A program made the position numbers and the translations under genes. Shown here one piece after another: positions 1-6,779 of a stretch of DNA of 13,078 nucleotides; position 1 is the first letter of the stretch, and every line of letters starts with the position of its first letter. Source of the stretch: an uncultured Bacilli bacterium (GTDB lineage: Bacteria > Bacillota_I > Bacilli_A > RF39 > UBA660); the NCBI GenBank assembly GCA_944327425.1, contig CALVHJ010000033.1, forward strand, positions 1 to 13,078, in the 5' to 3' direction. The notes under the pieces are model-generated. The model searched no databases. It was not told the DNA's origin and saw only the letters and a program-made list of their open reading frames with translations.

Positions 1-280
1 AAACATTATAAGTAATATTCTTAAATTCCACTTTATCTAATGTTTCTAAATCATGATCTTCAAGTAGTGATTTAGACAAGAACCATTATCATAAATAGGA
101 GCAAAAACATGCTTTTTGGCAGTTTTATTAATGATAAATCCCTAATTACTATTATGTCGAGCAGTATTACCAATAAGAGCATCAATAATAAACATATCAT
201 AGTACGATCTATAATACTTACCTGAAAATCATCTTTCAATTGTTTTAATATTTCAATAATATCATCTAATTTTGTATCAA
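1..280 (-). pseudogene. Decayed HipA-like Ser/Thr kinase gene, C-terminal part (continues past left edge)
   Basis: No intact reading frame remains, but the minus strand translates piecewise into a recognisable HipA-family kinase C-terminus. In reading order it has LDDIIEILKQLKDDF (about 270-226), then in another frame YYDMFIIDALIGNTARHNSN followed by a TAG stop at 142-144 and GFIINKTAKKHVFAPIYDNG, then a further frame change to SLLEDHDLETLDKVEF near the edge. Intact relatives carry a catalytic-loop motif of the form GNxDRHNxNWG and a metal-binding Asp in a YDxGS motif. Here the catalytic Asp codon has become Ala (160-162) and the Trp codon is the TAG. At least two frameshifts plus one nonsense change make it non-functional. 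The upstream end of the similarity is approximate. HipA-type kinases are often toxins paired with an XRE antitoxin, and an XRE gene lies next to it, but divergently. Confidence 0.8.
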
Positions 281-302
281 TAAGCTAAAGTAAAAGTATA
301 AT
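272..302 (+). promoter_or_regulatory. Probable promoter of the tandem-XRE gene
   Basis: A perfect TATAAT lies at 297-302. A weak -35 candidate TTGTAT lies at 272-277, with a long 19-bp spacer. The -10 placement would put the transcript start near 309, giving a leader of about 80 nt to the ATG at 392. It also rules out the upstream TTG at 302 as a practical start codon. Confidence 0.45.
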
Positions 303-312
303 TGAATAAAAA

Positions 313-345
313 TCAATATATTTTTCAATATTTCAGTCAATATTT
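313..345. repeat. Three 9-bp direct repeats at a 12-bp period
   Basis: TCAATATAT (313-321), TCAATATTT (325-333) and TCAATATTT (337-345) start exactly 12 bp apart, in the probable leader just downstream of the TATAAT box. The position suits binding sites for a repressor, perhaps the XRE protein encoded immediately downstream. The region is very AT-rich, so chance similarity is possible. Confidence 0.4.
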
Positions 346-391
346 CTCAAACATAAACAGAAATGCGATAATCTGTTTATGGAGAAAAAAT

Positions 392-871
392 ATGAATTAC
401 GGAATAAAATTAAAAGAATTACGAGACTTATATGAATTAACCCAACAAGATATTGCTGATATCTTACATGTAGCCAGAAGCACCTATAATCAATATGAAC
501 AACAATATGATATTATCCCTATTAAACATTTAAATCATTTATGCAATCATTTCAAAATATCCTTTGATTATATCTTTGATTTTACTGACATAAAAAGATA
601 TAAAGATGAACTAAATAAAATCGATACCAAGATAAGCGGCAAAAGATTAAAAGAACTTCGCAAAGAACTTAACTTAACCCAAGCAAGACTTGCTAAAAAA
701 TTAAACATTGCTAATACTATTGTTAGTGAATACGAAAGTGGACATTTTCCTATTAGTACAGCTACATTATACTCCTTAAGTAATAAATTTCATATTTCAA
801 GTGATTATTTACTCGGAAAAACTAATGAAGTAAAATATCTATCAAAACCAAAAGAAGAATTAGTTTCCTAA
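392..871 (+). CDS. Transcriptional regulator with two HTH_XRE domains
   Basis: A 159-residue cytoplasmic DNA-binding protein with two Cro/C1-type helix-turn-helix domains in tandem. The first spans residues 5-62 with core LTQQDIADILHVARSTYNQYE in the 16-36 range; the second spans about 83-143 with core LTQARLAKKLN in the 95-115 range. Each is followed by an FKISFDYIF- or FHISSDYLLG-type end, typical of this domain. I chose the ATG at 392 because GGAG at 381-384 sits 7 nt upstream. The reading frame is open back to a TTG at 302, but that codon overlaps the -10 box. There is no ligand-binding or protease domain, so it probably acts as a simple repressor. It is divergent from the HipA-like relic, which makes an antitoxin-like ancestry possible but unproven. 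Its own terminator follows directly. Confidence 0.9.
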   Translation: MNYGIKLKELRDLYELTQQDIADILHVARSTYNQYEQQYDIIPIKHLNHLCNHFKISFDYIFDFTDIKRYKDELNKIDTKISGKRLKELRKELNLTQARLAKKLNIANTIVSEYESGHFPISTATLYSLSNKFHISSDYLLGKTNEVKYLSKPKEELVS

Positions 872-873
872 AA

Positions 874-937
874 TGTAACCTATAAGGTAGTTTCCCCAAA
901 AAAGACCTACTTTATAGGTTATATATTATTTTTTTAT
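874..937 (+). terminator. Rho-independent terminator after the tandem-XRE gene
   Basis: A 14-bp stem pairs 877-890 (AACCTATAAGGTAG) with 907-920 (CTACTTTATAGGTT) with one G-U pair. The loop is 16 nt and a T-rich run at 926-936 follows. The stem starts six bases after the TAA stop. Confidence 0.85.
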
Positions 938-1005
938 TCCTTTTCTTTTAACTCATCTATAACTGATTTATGAAGGGCGAACTTCAACAAATATCTATCC
1001 TTCTT

Positions 1006-1046
1006 TATTGTTAAAAACAAAAAGTTTCGCCTATAATCGAAACTTT
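1006..1046 (-). terminator. Rho-independent terminator after rmuC
   Basis: AAAGTTTCG (1021-1029) and CGAAACTTT (1038-1046) form a perfect 9-bp stem with an 8-nt loop. On the minus strand it is followed by TTGTTTTTAA. The stem includes part of the rmuC stop codon (1045-1047), so the gene ends inside its own terminator. The remaining gap down to 938 holds no convincing gene, only a short unassigned minus-strand frame. Confidence 0.85.
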
Positions 1047-2133
1047 ATTGATGCATTAACAAATCTTGATCATCATTTTTAAGTTTATCAACTTCTACTT
1101 TATTAATTGAATCAAATCTTTTAGTAATCTTATCACTAGTTGTATTAAGTTCTTCTACGCTTTTAGATACTGTATTAATATTCCTTGCAAGCTTATCCCA
1201 TCTTTCCCTATATCTTGCAAATTCTATAGATAGCTTATTTAATTCATCATGAATAATCTTAGCATATTTATCTCTTTCCATATTCTTTAAAATCATTTCA
1301 ATAACAGTTAAAGTACTCATAAGTGTTGTCGGACTAGTTATCCATACTTTTTTAGTATAAGCATAATTAAGGATATCCGTATGATATGCGTTAACCTCAG
1401 CAAAAATTGCTTCTGCCGGCAAAAAAAGTATTGCTTCATTACTAGTTTCTCCCGGAATTATATATTTACTTGCTATCGCATCAATATGCTTTTTAAAATC
1501 AATTTTAAATTGTTTTTCAGCCACTGTTCTTTCTTCTTTACTTAAATTTTTATTTGTCATTCTCTCATAATTTTCCAAAGGAAATTTTGAATCAATAGCA
1601 ATAGTTCCCAAAGGTGCTGGAGCATAAAGTATAGCATCTGCTATAAAACCATTACTCATTTTATGTTGCAAATCATATATACCCGTATTAATACCGCCAA
1701 AAGCATTTTCTAAAATAAACTGTAAATTAACTTCTCCAAAAATACCTCTTGTTTTCTTATCTGTTAAAATACTTTGTAAAGACACTATATCTTCCCCAAG
1801 TCCATCTATTTTTTTCTGAGCTTCATCTATTTTTGATAATCTTTCTAAAACACTCGTAAAAGTTTTATTAGTTTTTTCTAAATTTTGATCTAATCTTTCT
1901 GTTACTCTATTATTAATTTCGGTAAGTTTTCTTTCTACTTTCTCATCAAGTGTATCAAAATCTTTTCTTAAATCACTCGCGAAATTAATTTTAAATTCAC
2001 TAATCTCTTTTACTACTGATAACTCTAATTTACTTAATCTATCTGTAATATCTATATTATTATTTTTTTTAAATAAACTTACAATTAATAATAATATTAC
2101 TACTATTAATAATCCCACCATTACATATTCCAT
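1045..2133 (-). CDS. rmuC: RmuC family DNA recombination protein
   Basis: A 362-residue protein, the usual size for the compact RmuC family. Residues 5-21 form an N-terminal membrane anchor and about 25-115 are a predicted coiled coil. The RmuC domain follows, with the family signatures RGIFGEVNLQFILENAFG (129-146), D166 and IAIDSKFPLENYERM (178-192). The D...DSK arrangement fits the restriction-endonuclease-like fold proposed for RmuC. In E. coli, RmuC limits rearrangements at inverted repeats; a nuclease role on stalled or rearranging DNA is inferred from family work and is not visible here. The ATG at 2133 is preceded by AGAGG at a good distance. The gene lies 11 nt downstream of the DedA/TVP38-type gene and is probably co-transcribed with it. 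Confidence 0.93.
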   Translation of the reverse strand: MEYVMVGLLIVVILLLIVSLFKKNNNIDITDRLSKLELSVVKEISEFKINFASDLRKDFDTLDEKVERKLTEINNRVTERLDQNLEKTNKTFTSVLERLSKIDEAQKKIDGLGEDIVSLQSILTDKKTRGIFGEVNLQFILENAFGGINTGIYDLQHKMSNGFIADAILYAPAPLGTIAIDSKFPLENYERMTNKNLSKEERTVAEKQFKIDFKKHIDAIASKYIIPGETSNEAILFLPAEAIFAEVNAYHTDILNYAYTKKVWITSPTTLMSTLTVIEMILKNMERDKYAKIIHDELNKLSIEFARYRERWDKLARNINTVSKSVEELNTTSDKITKRFDSINKVEVDKLKNDDQDLLMHQ

Positions 2134-2144
2134 ATATAAAACCT

Positions 2145-2750
2145 CTATTCTATTTTAAATTTTCTACTAATTATTCTACTAAGTATATAAGCAATAGCCA
2201 TAAGTACTAATACCCTAACTAAATAAATCGGATTTTTAATACTATCAATTAAACTAACTCCCACAAACCCCCAAAAATAAACTAAAAACACTTTCCCAAT
2301 AAGTAATGCTCCCAAAAATTTTTTATAACTCATCTTTGATAATCCTGCTGCTATATTAACTAAAAAAGCCGGCGTAAAAGGTATAGCTATAATTGTTGTT
2401 AACTCCTCAAACTTTAAATTTGTAATTACATCTATTGTATGTTCACTAATAATTCCCTTTTTCTTAATTCTTTTAAATAACCAAGTTTGAACTTTGCACC
2501 TAAATAATAAAAATGATATAAAACAACCTATGCATGTAAATATCCACGAAATTATAAAACCAAAAATATTTCCAAAAGCAAGAAAATTAAGTGTAATAAA
2601 AACAAAGAGCGGCAAAACAGGAATCATTGATTCAATTAAAATAAAGAAGCACCCAACAATTGGCCCCCACACCCCTAAACCTTGTAATGTTGTATCAATA
2701 AATGTATCTATTGCATCAAACATAATAATCACAATATTATTATAATACAT
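2145..2750 (-). CDS. TVP38/TMEM64 (DedA/VTT-type) membrane protein
   Basis: An integral membrane protein of up to 201 residues, matching the VTT/SNARE-associated family. Near the N-terminus is the conserved ESMIPVLPLFVFITLN stretch with acidic and proline residues in a membrane re-entrant segment. In the middle is IAIPFTPAFLVNIAAGLSKM, the counterpart of the family's PFTP...N...G.s.m motif. Several hydrophobic helices follow, then a basic C-terminus. Family members are implicated in lipid scrambling or export and in membrane-potential homeostasis; the substrate here is unknown. The start is uncertain: neither the ATG at 2750 nor the one at 2723 has a ribosome binding site. A TATAAT at 2739-2744 on the minus strand would give a near-leaderless message for the 2723 start. 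The gene follows the terminator of the upstream ATPase gene. Confidence 0.85.
   Translation of the reverse strand: MYYNNIVIIMFDAIDTFIDTTLQGLGVWGPIVGCFFILIESMIPVLPLFVFITLNFLAFGNIFGFIISWIFTCIGCFISFLLFRCKVQTWLFKRIKKKGIISEHTIDVITNLKFEELTTIIAIPFTPAFLVNIAAGLSKMSYKKFLGALLIGKVFLVYFWGFVGVSLIDSIKNPIYLVRVLVLMAIAYILSRIISRKFKIE
2739..2744 (-). promoter_or_regulatory. Possible -10 box for the TVP38/DedA-rmuC pair
   Basis: TATAAT on the minus strand, preceded by TG two bases earlier than the extended -10 position. There is no convincing -35 upstream, where terminator sequence lies. If used, transcription would begin about 9 nt before the internal ATG at 2723, which favours the shorter protein. Confidence 0.3.
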
Positions 2751-2751
2751 T

Positions 2752-2789
2752 TAAAAGAAAATTACACTCTAATTTTATTTAGAGTGTAA
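2752..2789 (-). terminator. Rho-independent terminator after the DUF4143 ATPase gene
   Basis: TTACACTCTAA (2762-2772) and TTAGAGTGTAA (2779-2789) form a perfect 11-bp stem around a 6-nt loop. On the minus strand it is followed by TTTTCTTTT. It begins a few bases after the ATPase stop and separates that gene from the TVP38-rmuC pair. Confidence 0.85.
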
Positions 2790-2792
2790 AGC

Positions 2793-3989
2793 TTAATCTT
2801 CAAGTAACCAATCAATAATATTTTTATGAATAATTCCCTTCCAAGAATAATCAAGCTTATCCATTGATATTATATATTTAGGATAGTTATCTTGAATATT
2901 TTCATATGCTCCAAATTCTCTTTCTTTTGTCGATTCTTCAGCCAAAGTAAAACATACTTGATAATACTCTAACTCATTATGTCTCACCGCAATAAAATCA
3001 ATCTCTCGTCCATTATTATTACCAATACTTACATTATATCCTCTAGCTACTAGTTCATTATAAACAATATTTTCTAAATAAGCTCCAAACTGAGCCTTTT
3101 TATTTACATTTAAAATTTGTCCTAAACCCAAATCGGTCAAATAATATTTATCTTTTCGAGCTAGTATTCGTTTCCTCCTTATATCATAACTTGATATTTT
3201 CTCCATCAGATAGGCTTCTTCAGCATAATCTAAACATTGATAAATTGTTTTTGTAGATACTGGAATACCTTCTTTTTCAAATACTAGAACCATATTAGAA
3301 GTAGAAAATACTTGGCTTGGATTCGTTACTAAAAATTCTACTACTCTTCCAAACAAATTAATATTTTTAATATTATGTCTTTTAACTATATCTTTTAAGA
3401 CAATTGCATCAAAAACATCTCTTAAGTATGTTTTTGTCCCATCCAAAGTTTTCATTTCAAATCTTTGAGGCAATCCTCCCCATAGCAAATAATCATCAAA
3501 AGCATCTTCTATATCCCTTCTATCGCTAATTTCTTTTAAAAGAACAACCTCTTTAAAAGAAAAAGGTGCTATTTTAAAAGTAACATACCTTCCCGACAAA
3601 AGAGTAGCAAGTTCCCCTGATAACAACTTTGAATTAGAACCAGTTACAAAAACAGAAACATTTAAAGTAGCACGAAAAGAATTTATTGCTTTTTCCCAGT
3701 CCAAAACCATCTGAACTTCATCAAAAAACAAATAGTACTTTTCTTCATCAACAATTTTTTCTTTAACATATGTATTTAAATCTAAATAAGAACGAATAGA
3801 AGAATACGAAATATCTTCAAAGTTAATATATATAATATGATCTTCCTTAACACCAGACTCTTTTATTTCTTCAATAATTTGTTTTAAAAGAGTTGATTTT
3901 CCACATCTTCTAATTCCTGTTAAAACTTTAATTAAATCAAGATGATAAAACTCTCTAATTTTTGTTAAATAAATTTCTCTTTTTATCAT
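2793..3989 (-). CDS. Stand-alone AAA ATPase with C-terminal DUF4143 domain
   Basis: A full-length (398-residue) member of the large bacterial/archaeal ATPase group with AAA_14 and DUF4143 domains (COG1373). Visible features are the P-loop GIRRCGKST (25-33), the Walker B segment YYLFFDEVQ (85-93), and the family's TGSNSKLLSGELATLLSGRY segment (116-135) with its sensor residues. The C-terminal DUF4143 region carries E306, REID (328-331) and YYQVC (342-346). That pattern resembles a PD-(D/E)xK nuclease-like fold, though whether it is active is unknown. The biological role of these ATPases is not established. They are commonly solitary genes scattered in host-associated genomes, as here. The ATG at 3989 has GAAGGTG upstream. 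It has its own promoter (4008-4036) and terminator, so it is a single-gene unit. Confidence 0.9.
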   Translation of the reverse strand: MIKREIYLTKIREFYHLDLIKVLTGIRRCGKSTLLKQIIEEIKESGVKEDHIIYINFEDISYSSIRSYLDLNTYVKEKIVDEEKYYLFFDEVQMVLDWEKAINSFRATLNVSVFVTGSNSKLLSGELATLLSGRYVTFKIAPFSFKEVVLLKEISDRRDIEDAFDDYLLWGGLPQRFEMKTLDGTKTYLRDVFDAIVLKDIVKRHNIKNINLFGRVVEFLVTNPSQVFSTSNMVLVFEKEGIPVSTKTIYQCLDYAEEAYLMEKISSYDIRRKRILARKDKYYLTDLGLGQILNVNKKAQFGAYLENIVYNELVARGYNVSIGNNNGREIDFIAVRHNELEYYQVCFTLAEESTKEREFGAYENIQDNYPKYIISMDKLDYSWKGIIHKNIIDWLLED

Positions 3990-4007
3990 ATTTTCACCTT
4001 CAACAGT

Positions 4008-4036
4008 AATATATCATACTTAAGATAATATGTCGA
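4008..4036 (-). promoter_or_regulatory. Promoter of the DUF4143 ATPase gene
   Basis: On the minus strand, TCGACA (4036-4031) and TATATT (4013-4008) are separated by 17 bp. The start codon at 3989 follows with a short leader and a GAAGGTG site. A palindromic element (4037-4064) abuts the -35 box directly. Confidence 0.5.
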
Positions 4037-4064
4037 TATATATTTTCCTACAAGAAAATATATA
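4037..4064. repeat. Palindrome copy A of a twin 20-bp element
   Basis: TATATATTTTC (4037-4047) and GAAAATATATA (4054-4064) form a perfect 11-bp inverted repeat. Its core TATTTTCCTACAAGAAAATA (4041-4060) recurs with one substitution at 4081-4100. It abuts the -35 of the ATPase promoter. It could be a regulator-binding site or a hairpin ending feoB transcripts, although no U-tract follows on the minus strand. Confidence 0.55.
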
Positions 4065-4080
4065 CGAAAATTTATAATTA

Positions 4081-4100
4081 TATTTTCCTAAAAGAAAATA
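4081..4100. repeat. Palindrome copy B of the twin 20-bp element, over the feoB stop
   Basis: TATTTTCCTAAAAGAAAATA matches copy A at 19 of 20 positions and starts exactly 40 bp away. The arms TATTTTC and GAAAATA are perfect. It contains the feoB stop codon (4088-4090), so the last codons of feoB form part of the element. It may act as a weak terminator or as one half of a paired operator. Confidence 0.55.
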
Positions 4101-6076
4101 CAATTAACTATCAAACACAATATAATACCTATGAAAAGAGGTATCACAACACTAAGTAAAGTATAAAATTTACTTTTTGTTTCTTTATAAATAGTAAGTA
4201 GTGTAGTCGAACAAGGGAATCGGTACAAAAAAAGCGTTATAAAGCATATTGCCGTTTTAATTGTCCACCCATTATTAACAAATATATCTCTCAAAACATT
4301 TAAATTATCCATATCTATTAAAGCATTTGTATTTAAATAACCCATAAGCATAATTGGTATAACTATTTCATTCGCGGGAAAGCCAAGAAGTAAAGCTAAA
4401 ATAATAACCCCATCTACTCCCAAAACCAAACCTACTGGATCTAAAAAATTTACTAAATATCTAAGTATAGAAACATCATTAATCTTAACATTGGCAATAA
4501 TTCCTATCAATAAACCTGCCGGTATTGCCACTTTTACAGCTCTTCCCAAAACAAATATAGCTCGATCTTTAACACTATATTTAATAGTATCAATAATATT
4601 CGGCATTCGATAAGGTGGTAATTCCAAAGTAAAACTTGAAGGTTCTCCTTTTAATATTGTTTTTGATAAAATATAACTAACTAAAAAAGTAAGCAAAATT
4701 CCTAGAAAAATAACTCCTGTTAAAATAAGCGCACAAATAACACTTCCATATTTTTTATTAAAACCCACAAAGAAAATTGTAATAACAGCTATTAAAGTGG
4801 GAAATTTCCCATTACACGGCATAAAAATATTAGTTAAAATAGCTATTAATCGTTCTCTTTTGGAATCAATTATTCTCGCTCCCGTTACACCAACTGCATT
4901 ACATCCTATTCCCATACACATCGTAAGTGCCTGTTTCCCACAAGCCTTGCATTTGCTAAAAGCTCTATCCATATTAAAAGCAATCCGAGGAAGAACACCT
5001 AAATCTTCTAAAAAAGTAAACATAGGAAAGAAAATCATCATTGGTGGCATCATTACTGATACAACAAAATATAGGGTTTTATAAACGCCATTAACAAGCA
5101 AATCAATAACTAATGCCGGCAAATGTATAAATTCTAAAAATTTAATAATTCCCCCTTCTAATGAAGAAAAGAAATTAAAAAGTAAGCTAGAAGGATAATT
5201 AGCCCCAATTATAGTTATATAAAAGCAACCAAAAAGAATAGCAAGCATTATTGGAATACCCCATATTTTACTAGTTAAAATCCTATCTATTTTGCGTTCT
5301 TTAGCATCATAATTAACTCTTTCATAACTAATTACATTTTTTAATATTTCTTTTGCTTTTTTAGCTACTTTTAAAACCACTTCTAAATTAACATCATAAT
5401 CTATATCTTGTTCATTAAGCTTATTTATAACTCCTAATTTATTTAATTTATTAATATAATATTTATTATTTTCTAATATTTTTAAAGCAATCCACTTAGG
5501 ATTATACTCATCAGTTTTAATATTAATTGCCGCCTCTTCTATTAATTTATTCAAAACTCCATAATCAATATCTAAAAAATCTTTATTTTGTGAATGTTTT
5601 ATTGCCCCAATTAATTCTGTTAATCCTTCCTTATCCCTTGCACTTGTCGGAACTACTATACTTCCAAGTCTTTTTTCCAGAAGTTTATAATCAATATTAA
5701 TTCCCTTCTTTTTAGCTTCATCTACCAAATTAATACAAACAACTACATTCCTACATATTTCTTTAGTTTGTAAAACCAGATTTATTCCCTTCTCTAAACT
5801 AGTTGCATCACAGACTACTACAGCCACATCAAATGAAGAAAAAACAATAAAATCAGTAGCTACCACTTCTTCTTGTGACTTACTAATTAATGAATAAGTA
5901 CCGGGTAAATCATAAAAAGTATATAGTGTATCTTGATATACGCATTCACCTTTAGATACTCCCACTGTTTTCCCAGGCCAATTTCCGGTATGTTCATGAC
6001 TATGAGTAAGGGCATTATAAATAGTTGATTTACCTACATTCGGCGTTCCTACTAAAGCAACTTTAATTGACTTCAT
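4088..6076 (-). CDS. feoB: Ferrous iron transporter B
   Basis: A 662-residue Fe(II) permease with an N-terminal GTPase domain and a multi-helix membrane domain. G-protein motifs are complete: G1 GTPNVGKST (10-18), switch I NWPGKTV (32-38), G3 DLPG (56-59), G4 NLVD (116-119) and G5 TSARDKEG. The membrane part contains the ACGKQALTMCMGIGCNAVG and MPCNGKFPTL segments typical of the Clostridia-type FeoB subfamily, with the conserved gate cysteines. It ends with YRFPCSTTLLTIYKET and a last hydrophobic helix. The ATG at 6076 was chosen because GAGGTG sits 5 nt upstream and the protein then starts MKSIKVALVG as in the family; the frame is open a little further to 6100. It overlaps feoA by 14 nt, which implies coupled translation. 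Confidence 0.95.
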   Translation of the reverse strand: MKSIKVALVGTPNVGKSTIYNALTHSHEHTGNWPGKTVGVSKGECVYQDTLYTFYDLPGTYSLISKSQEEVVATDFIVFSSFDVAVVVCDATSLEKGINLVLQTKEICRNVVVCINLVDEAKKKGINIDYKLLEKRLGSIVVPTSARDKEGLTELIGAIKHSQNKDFLDIDYGVLNKLIEEAAINIKTDEYNPKWIALKILENNKYYINKLNKLGVINKLNEQDIDYDVNLEVVLKVAKKAKEILKNVISYERVNYDAKERKIDRILTSKIWGIPIMLAILFGCFYITIIGANYPSSLLFNFFSSLEGGIIKFLEFIHLPALVIDLLVNGVYKTLYFVVSVMMPPMMIFFPMFTFLEDLGVLPRIAFNMDRAFSKCKACGKQALTMCMGIGCNAVGVTGARIIDSKRERLIAILTNIFMPCNGKFPTLIAVITIFFVGFNKKYGSVICALILTGVIFLGILLTFLVSYILSKTILKGEPSSFTLELPPYRMPNIIDTIKYSVKDRAIFVLGRAVKVAIPAGLLIGIIANVKINDVSILRYLVNFLDPVGLVLGVDGVIILALLLGFPANEIVIPIMLMGYLNTNALIDMDNLNVLRDIFVNNGWTIKTAICFITLFLYRFPCSTTLLTIYKETKSKFYTLLSVVIPLFIGIILCLIVNCIFF

Positions 6077-6293
6077 TTTGCACCTCAATATTATGAGCAT
6101 CTATATTTCTTAAAGCTATTACATTCCCATGAACTTGATAAGCTTTAGGATCTTTAAAAGGACTTATCAAAACACACTTTACTTCCTCCCCCGGAATAAA
6201 GCCTAAATCAAGCAGTCTTCTTTTAATAGAAGTATCTCCAAAAACATTTATAATGGTAACATAATCATTTAAATTAATATTATCCAGTCTCAT
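6063..6293 (-). CDS. feoA: Ferrous iron transport protein A
   Basis: A 76-residue, single SH3-like domain protein of normal FeoA length. It shows the characteristic RRLLDLGFIPGEEVKC stretch (25-40), then ISPFKDPKAYQVHGNVIALR and an end that gives NIEV. FeoA binds and modulates FeoB at the inner face of the membrane. The start ATG at 6293 has GAAGGAG about 10 nt upstream. Its last 14 nt overlap the feoB start. It is first in the feoAB unit and divergent from a DtxR/MntR-type gene, with a dyad operator in the shared upstream region. Confidence 0.95.
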   Translation of the reverse strand: MRLDNINLNDYVTIINVFGDTSIKRRLLDLGFIPGEEVKCVLISPFKDPKAYQVHGNVIALRNIDAHNIEVQNEVN

Positions 6294-6320
6294 AAATAAA
6301 TTACTCCTTCATATAATTTA

Positions 6321-6338
6321 TTAGTTTCCTTAAACTAA
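6321..6338. promoter_or_regulatory. Probable metal-responsive (DtxR/MntR-type) operator
   Basis: TTAGTTTCCTTAAACTAA is an 18-bp dyad with perfect 7-bp arms (6321-6327 and 6332-6338) around CCTT. It lies in the divergent space between feoA and the DtxR-family gene. Its TTAG...CTAA ends and length resemble known DtxR-family boxes. It covers the -35 region of the regulator promoter (TATAAT at 6347-6352) and sits between a candidate -35 (TTGTTA, 6341-6336 on the minus strand) and the feoA start. It is well placed to repress both genes when metal is plentiful. The assignment is inferred from position and symmetry. Confidence 0.65.
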
Positions 6339-6346
6339 CAACTACT

Positions 6347-6352
6347 TATAAT
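6347..6352 (+). promoter_or_regulatory. -10 box for the DtxR-family regulator gene
   Basis: A perfect TATAAT lies 28 bp before the ATG at 6381. The -35 would fall at about 6324-6329, inside the dyad, and is a poor match to consensus. That fits a weak, autoregulated promoter. Confidence 0.45.
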
Positions 6353-6380
6353 ATATGATTTAGATAAGGATTTGGATATA

Positions 6381-6779
6381 ATGAATAATAATTTTTACAC
6401 TTTAACAACCTATATTCACAATAAAAATTTAATAACCTATCCTATGGAAGATTATCTAGAAATGATTTATCGAAAAAGAGAACAAAAAGTAACCATTACC
6501 TCTTTAAGCCATGATTTAAACATTAAAAAATCATCTTGTAGTAAGATGATTAGCAAACTTAAAAACCTAAATTTAATAAATGTATACGAAGGAAATATAA
6601 CTTTAACTAAAAATGGTCTAAAAATAGGAACCTACTTATATCACCGTCATCAAATCTTAGAAAGTTTTTTAAAAGATCTAAATAAAGATGCTTTCAAACT
6701 AGAACAAGTTGAAAAACTAGAACATTTTATTGATGATGTAACACTTAAAAACATCGAAAAAATTACAGAAGATTCTTAA
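6381..6779 (+). CDS. DtxR/MntR-family metal-dependent regulator
   Basis: A 132-residue protein with an N-terminal winged helix and a metal-binding/dimerisation domain. It has no C-terminal SH3 (FeoA-like) domain, so its architecture is that of MntR. By alignment with MntR from memory, all six metal ligands are present: Asp and Glu in PMEDYLEMIY, His in YHRHQILESFL, and Glu, Glu, His in VEKLEHFID. The recognition region reads LNIKKSSCSKMISKLKNLNLI. The ATG at 6381 is preferred, with AAGGA at 6366-6370; an in-frame TTG at 6372 lies too close to that site. It is divergent from feoAB, so it probably controls iron uptake and itself. Whether Fe(II) or Mn(II) is the co-repressor cannot be read from the sequence. 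Its 3' end overlaps the convergent GNAT gene by 17 bp. Confidence 0.9.
   Translation: MNNNFYTLTTYIHNKNLITYPMEDYLEMIYRKREQKVTITSLSHDLNIKKSSCSKMISKLKNLNLINVYEGNITLTKNGLKIGTYLYHRHQILESFLKDLNKDAFKLEQVEKLEHFIDDVTLKNIEKITEDS

Noticed and set aside
313..345. Short CRISPR-like array
   Set aside because: Repeats are only 9 bp with 3-bp gaps and there are no spacers or cas genes.
302..391. Upstream extension of the tandem-XRE protein from the TTG at 302
   Set aside because: The TTG overlaps the -10 box, has no ribosome binding site, and the extra residues come from the TCAATAT repeats; the ATG at 392 has GGAG 7 nt upstream.
945..995. Minus-strand 18-codon frame (KFALHKSVIDELKEKE) with an AAGGA-like site and TTG start, between the rmuC and XRE terminators
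   Set aside because: It lies downstream of the rmuC terminator, has only a TTG start and matches nothing I know; it could be a gene relic but cannot be supported.
2494..2745. Plus-strand 83-codon open frame inside the TVP38/DedA-type gene
   Set aside because: It is antisense to a clear membrane-protein gene and has no family features.
4797..5084. Plus-strand 95-codon open frame inside feoB
   Set aside because: It is antisense to the conserved FeoB membrane core and explained as a shadow frame.
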